Origin: Acidobacteriota bacterium
GTDB taxonomy: Bacteria > Acidobacteriota > Blastocatellia > Pyrinomonadales > Pyrinomonadaceae
Reading direction: 5' to 3'
Length of the DNA: 22,617 nt
Assembly: GCA_023391155.1 (NCBI GenBank)
Contig: JAEWBM010000040.1
Location: 1 to 22,617, forward strand
Shown here: positions 1 to 7,322 of the stretch, piece by piece
Position numbering within the stretch: position 1 is the first letter of the stretch
Layout: each line of letters begins with the position of its first letter
Translations under genes and position numbers: made by a program
The notes under the pieces: model-generated
Seen by the model: only the letters and a program-made list of their open reading frames with translations
What the model was told of the DNA's origin: nothing
Database searches by the model: none

Positions 1-1757
1 CGGCGCCGCCGCTCGGCTTTCCGCGTGAAACGGACAGCCTTTGCCCGGCGTGTGTGAAAAGCGTTCGCAACGGGGTGATCTCCGGCGACATACCGCTGAA
101 TATCCTGATGGACGCGCATCCGGGCGAAATAAAGGCACAGATCGTCGAAGAGAACGGGCAAGTGATAATGCGAAAGACATGTCCGACGCACGGCGAATTT
201 GAGGATGTGCTCGCGACGGATGCGGATTTCTTACGACGGATAGAGGGGCTCTTTTTCGGAAGGGATTTTAAGGCGGCCGAGGACACGCACGTTCACCATC
301 ACGGGACGAGCGATATCAAATTCGGACGCGGGGCGGTGTTGACGGTAGACCTGACGAACCGCTGCAACATGATGTGCAATCCGTGCTTCATGGACGCAAA
401 TCAGGTGGGCTATGTGCACGAACCGACGTTTGAGGATATCCAGGCGATATTGGACCGGGCGGTGTCATTTAAGCCGCGGCGGCAGATAATCATCTTGTTC
501 TCGGGCGGCGAGCCGACCCTATCGCCGTTCTTTTTGGATGCGGTGGCGTATGCGAAAAAGATCGGGTTCTACAGGATACTGGCGGCGACGAACGGCATCC
601 GTTACGCGGAAGATATCGAGTTTTGCAAGGCGGCGAAAGAGGCCGGACAGCATGGCGTTTATCTTCAGTTCGACGGAACGAACGAAGAGGACAACAAGCA
701 CCGCGGTGTCGGCAATCTTTTTGACGTAAAGCTCAAGGCCATCGAGAACCTGGCGTCAGTCGGAATAAAGGTGACGCTTGTGACCACGATCGTTAATTCG
801 TGGAATAACGATGGGATCGGCAGCATCGTGAAATTTGCGGCGAAGAACATCGATAAGGTTCAGACGATCGCCTTTCAGCCGGTGTCGTTCACGGGGCGGG
901 ACGAAGACGTTTCTGACCAGGACCGGATCAAGCAGAGATATACGCTTGCGGGAATGACGCACGACCTGCACGATCAGTTGGGCGGGGTGCTTGAGCCGCT
1001 GCGGGACTGGTTTCCGCTTTCGAGCTATTCGGCGTTTACGTCGGTGATGGACATGCTGCAGGGGGCGGATGCTCCGTGGGGCTGGTCGTCATGCAATTGC
1101 CACCCGAACTGCGGGATCTTTACGCTGATCGTGGTGAACAACAAGACGAACGAGATGCGTTCGCTTTTTGAGTTTTTCGATTACGAACGGTTCATGAAGG
1201 ACGTCGCGACGATCACCGACACCGCTCGCGGAAAGAAGCTGACGATGGCGCAGCTCGGGATGGCGATAATGCGGAACTACGACGCGGCAAAGGCGCCGGA
1301 GGGGTTCCCGATCTCGCAGATCATTAACCTGTTCAAACCGTCATCGACCTCATCGAACAGCGACCGGAACGACCGGATGCAGGCCGAGAAGAAAGAGGAG
1401 GACGTGTGGCGGGTGCTGTGCGTCGAGGGGATGTGGTTCCAGGACCTGTTTACGTACGATTTTCGGCGGACCGAGATGTGCGTGATCCCGTATGGCACGC
1501 AGGAGGGCGAGATCAGCTTTTGTGCATACAACACGGGCGTCGGCTGGCGGCAGATAATCGAAGAGATGCATAAGACGGCGTCGCTTTCGGAATGGTACCA
1601 GGAGCACGGGCGGCACGCCGTCTATGCCAAGGGCAAGGCGGTTCCGGGGATCGGAAAGACAAGGTCGATCTCGCTGCCGGTGATCGCCAAGGTACTGGAG
1701 GAAGACCGCGAACCGGTCGCCGCCTCGCCGTATCTGGTGGAAACGGACCCGGTTTAA
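1..1757 (+). CDS. Radical SAM protein, MJ0619/tetraether-lipid-synthase (Tes)-like family, 5' truncated by the window edge
   Basis: The open frame continues upstream of the GTG at 54 to the left edge, and the codons before it encode LCPAC, so the gene starts outside the window and GTG 54 is not its start. Cysteine layout: CPxC (Cys codons at 42 and 51) and CPTH (Cys at 180) form a rubredoxin-like N-terminal pair. The radical SAM CxxxCxxC has Cys codons at 363, 375 and 384, followed by a SGGEPTL motif near 505. An extra cluster-like CNCHPNC has Cys at 1092, 1098 and 1110, and a C-terminal MC...SFCAYN segment lies near 1475-1530. This order matches archaeal MJ0619/Tes, which couples lipid tails into membrane-spanning lipids, and related bacterial enzymes. 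About 584 residues are visible. The substrate is not shown by sequence; assignment to membrane-spanning or ether lipid synthesis is inference. It converges on pgi with a 4-bp stop overlap. Confidence 0.88.
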   Translation, partial: APPLGFPRETDSLCPACVKSVRNGVISGDIPLNILMDAHPGEIKAQIVEENGQVIMRKTCPTHGEFEDVLATDADFLRRIEGLFFGRDFKAAEDTHVHHHGTSDIKFGRGAVLTVDLTNRCNMMCNPCFMDANQVGYVHEPTFEDIQAILDRAVSFKPRRQIIILFSGGEPTLSPFFLDAVAYAKKIGFYRILAATNGIRYAEDIEFCKAAKEAGQHGVYLQFDGTNEEDNKHRGVGNLFDVKLKAIENLASVGIKVTLVTTIVNSWNNDGIGSIVKFAAKNIDKVQTIAFQPVSFTGRDEDVSDQDRIKQRYTLAGMTHDLHDQLGGVLEPLRDWFPLSSYSAFTSVMDMLQGADAPWGWSSCNCHPNCGIFTLIVVNNKTNEMRSLFEFFDYERFMKDVATITDTARGKKLTMAQLGMAIMRNYDAAKAPEGFPISQIINLFKPSSTSSNSDRNDRMQAEKKEEDVWRVLCVEGMWFQDLFTYDFRRTEMCVIPYGTQEGEISFCAYNTGVGWRQIIEEMHKTASLSEWYQEHGRHAVYAKGKAVPGIGKTRSISLPVIAKVLEEDREPVAASPYLVETDPV

Positions 1758-3475
1758 TCGACACCTATCGAAACGATCGAACGCATGGCCTCGATAAGTT
1801 TATCGAGGCCTTTTTCTGTGCTGAGCGTTCTGTCGATGTGAACCCGCAGCGCTCGGCGTTCGCGTTCAAGTAGGACGTTGAGGTCGCCTTGCGCCTGAGC
1901 GTCGTTGAGAATACCGAATGTGAATGACTCGCCGGGGACGGCGATATCGCGCGGGTGATCGGCGGTGATCTGGAGAAACACGCCGGTGTTCGGGCCGCCC
2001 TTATAAGCCTGGCCGGTGGAATGGAGGAATCGAGGGCCGAAGCCGAGGCAGGTGGCGGCAAGACGTTTTTCGAGGACGTGCGAACGGATCGCCTGAAGGC
2101 GTGTCTCGTTTGCCGGGTTCATCTCGATAAAGCCGAGCACGGCGAAATAGTCGTCTTCTTCTACATTGGCGAAGTGGGCGGAGAGCAGCTCAGCGAGCCG
2201 AGGCTCATCGACCATGCCGAGAAGCGTGGCCGCATAATCTTCCGAGGAAAAGAGCCCGATGCCGTCTTTCTCAAAAAATGGCGTAGTCGCGGGGAGGCTG
2301 CCGGCCTCGTCGTAACGGGCCATTATCTCGCGGGCGGCAACCTTGGCGGATTCGACATCAGGCTGGTCGAAAGGGTTGATGCCCATAACGCTGCCGGCGA
2401 CGGCGGTGGCAAATTCCCAGCGATAGAACTCGGCGGCGATGTCGTGGGTGTCGGCGAGCTCGATGCGGATGACCGGGTGGCCGGCGGCGTAAAGAGCACC
2501 GAGATCGACATCGTCGTTGGGAGTGCCGGCGAGCTTGAGATAAACGAAGATCCGGTCGGAGCCGTAGCTGACGGCGGGCTGAAGGGGTTCGCCCTCGACC
2601 GGGATGATCGCCTTGCCGTGTTTGCCGGTCGATTCAGCGATGAGCTGTTCGAGCCACGGGCCGAGGCTGCCGAGTTCCGGCGATGAAAAGAGCGTGAGCT
2701 TATCGCGGCCGTGTTTGTTGCATGCGCCGAGTATGATGCCCAGAAGCGCTCCGGGATTTTGTTGAGCGTCCTGCTGCCGGCAGGCGTCGGCCATTTCGGC
2801 GGCCCGCGAGAGGAGCTTTTCGACATCGAGGCCCATTGCGGCGGCGGGGGTCATTCCAAAAACCGACAAGGCGGAGAATCGGCCGCCGACCTCGGGCTCG
2901 CCGTGAATGATGTGGCGAAAACCGTCGCGTTTCGCCGACGCTTCGAGTTTTGAACCGGGATCGGTGATGGCGATAAAGTGGCGGCCGGCGTTTTCCGCCC
3001 CGAGTTCGCTCACGGCACGGTCAAAGAAATACTGCTTGAAGCAATTTGTCTCAAGAGTACCGCCGGATTTGCTGGCGACGATGAAGAGCGTACGGGCGAT
3101 ATCGATGCGGCCGGCGACGGCGGTGACCTGGGAAGGGACGGTGGAGTCGAGAATATGAAAGTTTTCGACGCCGAAGGTCTTTGCAAGAACCTCAGGACAG
3201 AGCGACGAACCGCCCATGCCAAGGAGCAGAATATCCTTAAAGCCCTCGTTCTCGATCTCAGAGCGGAGGCTGCGGTATTTTTCGACCTCCGCGAGTTCGC
3301 GGCCGGCGATGTCGAGCCAACCGAGCCATTTAGCCTCGTCAGAGCCCGACCAGACGGAGGCATCGCGCTGCCAGATGCGGGCCGTTCGATCTTCACGCTC
3401 CCAGGCCGCAAGCTCGGCGTCGAGCGATGCCTGAACAAGTTCCGGCAGCGAATATGAAAATGTGGTTTGAGTCAT
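1754..3475 (-). CDS. pgi: Glucose-6-phosphate isomerase, stand-alone form of the Tal-Pgi type
   Basis: Cytosolic enzyme interconverting glucose-6-phosphate and fructose-6-phosphate (glycolysis, gluconeogenesis, pentose-phosphate recycling). The 573-residue protein shows a sugar-isomerase (SIS) fold: LLLGMGGSS at about 84-91, phosphate-binding SKSGGTLET at 135-143, GRFSALSVFGMTPAAA at 198-213, candidate catalytic Glu281 in AESTGKHGK, and His485 and Lys492 in HSTGQAYKGGP. These motifs match the isomerase half of bifunctional transaldolase/Pgi proteins rather than the E. coli type. No transaldolase domain is attached or adjacent: the divergent TPR gene begins just upstream. ATG at 3475 is preceded by a weak purine-rich GGGAAGGG. 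The stop shares TTAA with the convergent radical SAM stop, and the last codons contain that gene's terminator hairpin. Confidence 0.93.
   Translation of the reverse strand: MTQTTFSYSLPELVQASLDAELAAWEREDRTARIWQRDASVWSGSDEAKWLGWLDIAGRELAEVEKYRSLRSEIENEGFKDILLLGMGGSSLCPEVLAKTFGVENFHILDSTVPSQVTAVAGRIDIARTLFIVASKSGGTLETNCFKQYFFDRAVSELGAENAGRHFIAITDPGSKLEASAKRDGFRHIIHGEPEVGGRFSALSVFGMTPAAAMGLDVEKLLSRAAEMADACRQQDAQQNPGALLGIILGACNKHGRDKLTLFSSPELGSLGPWLEQLIAESTGKHGKAIIPVEGEPLQPAVSYGSDRIFVYLKLAGTPNDDVDLGALYAAGHPVIRIELADTHDIAAEFYRWEFATAVAGSVMGINPFDQPDVESAKVAAREIMARYDEAGSLPATTPFFEKDGIGLFSSEDYAATLLGMVDEPRLAELLSAHFANVEEDDYFAVLGFIEMNPANETRLQAIRSHVLEKRLAATCLGFGPRFLHSTGQAYKGGPNTGVFLQITADHPRDIAVPGESFTFGILNDAQAQGDLNVLLERERRALRVHIDRTLSTEKGLDKLIEAMRSIVSIGVD
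1787..1815 (+). terminator. Rho-independent terminator of the radical SAM gene, inside pgi coding sequence
   Basis: An inverted repeat with arms GGCCTCGATAA (1787-1797) and TTATCGAGGCC (1800-1810) is directly followed by five T residues (1811-1815). It lies 30 bp past the radical SAM stop codon in the right orientation to end that transcript. The same bases on the minus strand encode pgi residues around GLDKLIEA, close to its C-terminus, so the DNA is both coding and terminator. Confidence 0.82.
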
Positions 3476-3579
3476 GTAAGCCCTTCCCTATCCGTTTTCG
3501 AATCACCTATTCTCACGCAATTCACCCGGCAAACGCAACGAGGCGGCCGGCGCGATGGAGGGGTGGCAGTAAAGTCTGG

Positions 3580-3585
3580 TAGAAT
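3580..3585 (+). promoter_or_regulatory. Putative -10 element of the TPR gene, compatible with a leaderless transcript
   Basis: TAGAAT, preceded by TG one base earlier (extended -10 form), ends 7 bp before the ATG at 3593. This places a predicted transcription start at or next to the start codon. There is no Shine-Dalgarno sequence and no good -35 box. The rest of the 117-bp divergent pgi/TPR spacer shows nothing else I can name. Confidence 0.35.
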
Positions 3586-3592
3586 TCCCGCC

Positions 3593-4501
3593 ATGAAACT
3601 GCTTGCCATTCTGTTATTGATGTTTGCCGCGGCTGTGAGTGCCGAGGGCCAGACCTGTGTGGAGCGGGCGCGGACAGTCGCGCCGGAAATGCCCGCCGAA
3701 GTTCGGCTTGAGTATTCGCGAAATCTGGAGATCGCGGCTCACCGGTACGTCATGGAACCGAGCGCCGAGAACCTGATCTGGTACGCGAGGCGAAAGGGGT
3801 ATCTTGGGCATTACAAAGATGCGATCGAGGCGCTGACAATCGGGATGGAGAAGCATCCCGGGGACGCACGGCTGTACCGGCACCGGGGGCATCGCTATTT
3901 GACGCTGAGGTGTTTGGACGATGCGATCAAAGACTTTGAAGAAGCGGCACGTTTGGTGAAGGGCAAGCCTGACGAAGTGGAACCGGACGGGCTGCCGAAC
4001 GCGAAAGGCATTCCGACCAGCACGCTGCAGTCGAACATCTGGTATCACCTCGGGCTGGCATATTACCTGAAGCGAGACTATGCAAACGCACTCCGGGCGT
4101 ATGAAGAGGCGCAGAAGGTGTCAACGAACCCGGATATGAAGGTGGCGACGTCGTATTGGCACTATATGACGCTGCGGCGGATGGGGCGGCGGGATGAGGC
4201 GGAGAAGGTGCTGGAGCCGTTCGCCGGGGATGTCGAGGTGATCGAGAACACGGATTACCTGAAACTGATAAGGCTGAACCGCGGCGAGGCGCGTGCCGAG
4301 GACCTGCTTTCTACTATCAAGGGAGACGCCGATACGCTGGGGTCAGCATCGTTAGGTTATGGGATCGGAAATTATTTTCTTTATAACGGCGACCGCGAAA
4401 AGGCGATGACGGTCTTTCAGAAGATAGTAGAGGGAAATCAGTGGGCGAGCTTTGGGTATATCGCTGCGGAGTTTGAGCTATTTGTCGAGCCACGCACGTA
4501 G
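3593..4501 (+). CDS. Secreted tetratricopeptide-repeat protein
   Basis: Start set at ATG 3593 because it opens a clear signal peptide (MKLLAILLLMFAAAVSAEGQ, probable cleavage after the VSA); the frame is open further upstream, but that part is not protein-like. The mature ~285 residues are helical with TPR-like units at about 59-90, 93-122, 148-180, 184-210 and 250-282 (for example WYHLGLAYYLKRDYANALRAYEEA). TPRs bind other proteins, so a periplasmic scaffold role is likely, but no partner or enzymatic domain is visible. Two or three Cys remain in the mature protein. The 3' end overlaps the convergent ino1 stop by 24 bp. No specific gene name is recognised. Confidence 0.85.
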   Translation: MKLLAILLLMFAAAVSAEGQTCVERARTVAPEMPAEVRLEYSRNLEIAAHRYVMEPSAENLIWYARRKGYLGHYKDAIEALTIGMEKHPGDARLYRHRGHRYLTLRCLDDAIKDFEEAARLVKGKPDEVEPDGLPNAKGIPTSTLQSNIWYHLGLAYYLKRDYANALRAYEEAQKVSTNPDMKVATSYWHYMTLRRMGRRDEAEKVLEPFAGDVEVIENTDYLKLIRLNRGEARAEDLLSTIKGDADTLGSASLGYGIGNYFLYNGDREKAMTVFQKIVEGNQWASFGYIAAEFELFVEPRT

Positions 4502-5641
4502 TGCGGCGTGCTGCCGGTGAAAAGCGTGTTCGGGGCGGCCGGAGCGGCTCATCGGCATCTTGAAAAAGGCTCCGAGCTCCTCGATGATCCCGCTTTCGCC
4601 GCGTTCGGCGGCCAGGTCGAGGCAGCGGGCGACCTCGATGGCGAGCGGCGCGGCGAGGATCGAATCCTTACACAGAAAATTGACCTTGATCTGCATCGAT
4701 TGGCCGAGAAAGCCGCGGATGTCGATGTTGTCCCACGCCTCTTTGTCATCGCCGCGGGGCCGGTAATAGCGGATGTCGATGATGTGGTCCTCGACCTCGT
4801 AACCCAACATCTCATCCAGAACGGACGCCTTTGTTTTCACCTTTGAGGCGAGCGAATCTTCGTTGGAAAGAGCGAGGCCGTCGCGGTTACCGAGCAGATT
4901 TGTCGAATACCAACCGTCGACGTGCAGCGCACGGGCGGCGAGGGCCGGTGCGAGAACGGTCTTGATAAACGTCTGGCCGGTCTTGCCATCTTTGCCGGCG
5001 ATGGGCACGCCCTGATTATTGGCAAATTCTATGAGAGCCGGGATATCGGCACCCGCGGACGGGGTGAAGTTGCCGTATGGCACGCCTTCGGCGATGGCGG
5101 CGTAGGCGTAGAGCATCGAGGGGGCGATATCGGGAGAATTTGATTCGATGGCGTGTTCAAGGCCGGGGAGCGTTTTGAATGCCTCGATGTCGCCGGGGAC
5201 CGCCTTTTCGGTGGAGGCGAGATTTATCACGACGACCGAATGGCAGCGGGTCTTGAATTCGGCCAGATCGGCTCTGAGTTTTGCGATCGTATCGCGGTGG
5301 GAGGTGTCTTTTAGAGTATTATCTCCGCGAATGAGCGAGACGAACCGTTCGCTGCCGGCAGCGGGCCACGGGGTAATCTTTGCGAGTTCCTCGGCGACGG
5401 CGGCGTGCTGTTTGTAGCTAAGCACCTCGTGGCCTTCGGCGGCGGAGGCGAGGTCGGCACCGTTGAGGTCCCATCCGGCGATGGCGATGTCGGTATATTC
5501 GGCGAGGCCATGCGCCCCGGCGAGCGGCAGCCCTTCGGTACCCGCAAGGCCGCGTTTGATCAGTTCGATGCCAGCCGCCATGGTGGTACCGACGGCACCG
5601 CCGACGCCGACGGCCGCAATTCCCAATATACGCTTCGCCAT
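4478..5641 (-). CDS. ino1: Inositol-3-phosphate synthase (myo-inositol-1-phosphate synthase)
   Basis: Cytosolic NAD-dependent enzyme that cyclises glucose-6-phosphate to myo-inositol phosphate, the entry step to inositol lipids and other inositol compounds. The 387-residue protein opens with a Rossmann segment (GIAAVGVGGAVGTT) and carries family motifs RGDNTLKDTSHRDTIA, VVVINLASTEK, NSPDIAPSMLYAYA, GKDGKTGQTFIKTVLAP with candidate catalytic lysines, and GWYSTNLLGNRDG. It resembles the compact archaeal/bacterial form rather than the longer eukaryotic one. ATG 5641 (MAKRILG) is chosen because the preceding 24 codons of the open frame are non-conserved and overlap the upstream gene. It lies 13 bp downstream of the acyl-CoA ligase stop, so the two are probably co-transcribed. 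The 3' end overlaps the convergent TPR gene. Confidence 0.93.
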   Translation of the reverse strand: MAKRILGIAAVGVGGAVGTTMAAGIELIKRGLAGTEGLPLAGAHGLAEYTDIAIAGWDLNGADLASAAEGHEVLSYKQHAAVAEELAKITPWPAAGSERFVSLIRGDNTLKDTSHRDTIAKLRADLAEFKTRCHSVVVINLASTEKAVPGDIEAFKTLPGLEHAIESNSPDIAPSMLYAYAAIAEGVPYGNFTPSAGADIPALIEFANNQGVPIAGKDGKTGQTFIKTVLAPALAARALHVDGWYSTNLLGNRDGLALSNEDSLASKVKTKASVLDEMLGYEVEDHIIDIRYYRPRGDDKEAWDNIDIRGFLGQSMQIKVNFLCKDSILAAPLAIEVARCLDLAAERGESGIIEELGAFFKMPMSRSGRPEHAFHRQHAALRAWLDK

Positions 5642-5654
5642 AAGAAGGGTAAGT

Positions 5655-7253
5655 TTACAACTTCGCTTCGCCGCTCTCAACGGCACCGGAGGCGAGGAGT
5701 GCGGCAAGTTCACGCTTGAGCAGTTTGCCGGTCGGCCCCTTCGGGATCTCGTTCACAAAATAGATGTGTTTAGGACATTTGAAATCGGCGAGGTGGAGTT
5801 TGCAGAAATCGATGATGCCGTGACCGGAAACGGTCTTATCTGACCCCCTCCCTACGGGTCGGGTTTCCGCCTGCTTATACCCCTCTTTGAGAACGATGAA
5901 TGCCGCGACCTCTTCGCCGTAGAGTTCGTCCGGGACGCCGATGACGGCGGCGTGGGCGACGGCGGGATGAGTGTAGAGCACGTCGTCTATCTCACGAGGA
6001 TAGATGTTCTCGCCGCCGCGGATGATCATGTCGGACTTGCGGTCGGCGATGTAGTAGAAGCCGTCCGCGTCACGATAGCCGATGTCGCCGGTGTGGAACC
6101 AACCGCCGCGAAATGCCTCTGCCGTGGCCTCGGGGTTGCGGAAATAGCATTTGAATATGTTCGGGCCGCGGAGGACGATCTCGCCGAGCGTGCCGTCGGG
6201 AACCTCGTTGTCCTCATCGTCGACCACCCGCATCTCGTTGCCGATGGGCAAGCCGCACGAGCCGGGACGGCGGCGTTCATCGGGCGGGTTGAATGTGGAA
6301 CGGCAAGTGGATTCGGAAAGGCCGTAGCCCTCGATGACAAGGACGCCGAATGTGTCTTCGAAGCGGCGGAGCACCTCGACGGGCACGGGTGCGGAACCGC
6401 ACATGGCGAAGCGGAGTGATGAGTGATGAGTGGCGAGTGATGAGCGGTCGTCGGTTTCTGTTTGCTTTTCGCTGTGCGCCGCGAGGAGCATTGAGAGCAT
6501 GGTGGCGACGGAACCGAACGAGGTGACCTGATATTTGTCGATGACCTGCCAAAAGCGTGAGGCGGAGAACTTGGGACTAACGACCGTGGAACCGCCGGCA
6601 TAGAGGGCGGACATTGTCGTCACCGAGACCGCGTTCATATGAAAGAGCGGCATCACTGTGAGCAGGCGGTCGTCGGGGCCGAAGCCCATCCACTCGGCGA
6701 TCTGCACGGCATTGGCAGCGAGGTTGGCGTGCGTGAGCATGCACCCCTTGGGCTTGCCCGTAGTGCCGGAGGTGTAGATGATGATCGCGGTGTCGTCGGG
6801 TGCGACATCCGCGGGCGTGGTTTGGGGAGCGACATTTTCGGTGGCGGCATCTGCATCGTCGAAAAGAAGCAGATCCGGTACGGCTGCGCCTTTGAGCGAT
6901 TCAGCGAACCCGGGCGTCGTGAACAGCAGTTTCGATTCGGAGTTGCCGGTGGCCCACTCGATCTCTTCGCGTTTTAGGAGCGAATTGATCGGCCCGGCAA
7001 CGGCCCCGAGATGCCAGCAGGCGAAGAATGCGATGACGTATTCGGCGGAATTCGGAAGGAGCAGGCTGACGACATCGCCCTTTTGAATGCCGCGGGCGGC
7101 GAGCAGGCCGGCGGTGCGTTCGACCGCTGAGAGAAATTCGGGGTAGCTCCAGTGGCGGCCGTCGGCTTCCGACAAAAGAAAGATCTTATCGGGGCATTCG
7201 GCGGCACGCTTGCGGAGCATCGCTATCGGAATTTCTTTGCTTTGCGGGGCCAT
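5655..7253 (-). CDS. AMP-dependent acyl-CoA synthetase/ligase with two in-frame insertions
   Basis: ANL-superfamily enzyme that adenylates a carboxylic acid and transfers it to CoA. The 532 residues contain the P-loop YTSGTTGKPKG (160-170), EGYGLSES (308-315), the WFHTGDIGYRDADGFYYIADR hinge region (385-405), IIRGGENIYPREID (410-423) and the C-terminal catalytic lysine in GPTGKLLKREL (Lys510). Chain length and substrate cannot be read from sequence; a fatty or medium-chain acid is likely. Two segments look inserted: residues 270-280, encoded by a heptanucleotide tandem repeat, and about 459-478, encoded by a GC-rich hairpin-bearing segment. Both keep the frame and spare the motifs, so the enzyme may remain functional. 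First gene of a probable operon with ino1, and divergent from the aldehyde dehydrogenase across 69 bp. Confidence 0.92.
   Translation of the reverse strand: MAPQSKEIPIAMLRKRAAECPDKIFLLSEADGRHWSYPEFLSAVERTAGLLAARGIQKGDVVSLLLPNSAEYVIAFFACWHLGAVAGPINSLLKREEIEWATGNSESKLLFTTPGFAESLKGAAVPDLLLFDDADAATENVAPQTTPADVAPDDTAIIIYTSGTTGKPKGCMLTHANLAANAVQIAEWMGFGPDDRLLTVMPLFHMNAVSVTTMSALYAGGSTVVSPKFSASRFWQVIDKYQVTSFGSVATMLSMLLAAHSEKQTETDDRSSLATHHSSLRFAMCGSAPVPVEVLRRFEDTFGVLVIEGYGLSESTCRSTFNPPDERRRPGSCGLPIGNEMRVVDDEDNEVPDGTLGEIVLRGPNIFKCYFRNPEATAEAFRGGWFHTGDIGYRDADGFYYIADRKSDMIIRGGENIYPREIDDVLYTHPAVAHAAVIGVPDELYGEEVAAFIVLKEGYKQAETRPVGRGSDKTVSGHGIIDFCKLHLADFKCPKHIYFVNEIPKGPTGKLLKRELAALLASGAVESGEAKL
5822..5879. 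repeat. Repeat-like GC-rich insertion inside the acyl-CoA ligase gene
   Basis: A 14-bp inverted repeat, GACCG-GAAA-CGGTC (5822-5835), is followed by a GC-rich stretch with runs such as GACCCCCTCCCTACGGG (5842-5858) and GGGTTTCC. It encodes roughly residues 459-478, where other ligases have a shorter loop between AFIVLKEG and DFCK. It resembles a short interspersed palindromic element that entered in frame. Only one copy is seen in this window, so the repeat status is inference. Confidence 0.45.
6414..6448. repeat. Heptanucleotide tandem repeat (GAGTGAT-type) within the acyl-CoA ligase gene
   Basis: Five consecutive 7-bp units: GAGTGAT, GAGTGAT, GAGTGGC, GAGTGAT, GAGCGGT. Read on the minus strand they encode residues about 270-280, with the motif SSLATHHSSL between the substrate-binding region and RFAMCGSAPVP. 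Seven is not a multiple of three, so gain or loss of one unit would break the frame. Confidence 0.8.
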
Positions 7254-7322
7254 TTCCGTATAAGATTAGCACTTTAAATCGCACCGTTCTATATAGTTAG
7301 CGAACTCCCGCGGAGCACCGCC

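Noticed and set aside
1955..2686. 243-codon plus-strand open frame antisense to pgi
   Set aside because: It lies wholly inside a strongly supported pgi gene, and its product has no recognisable domain. Long antisense frames are expected in GC-rich coding DNA.
6414..6448. Heptamer repeat as a possible CRISPR remnant
   Set aside because: Units are 7 bp with no spacers and no cas genes nearby, and the tract lies within a coding sequence.
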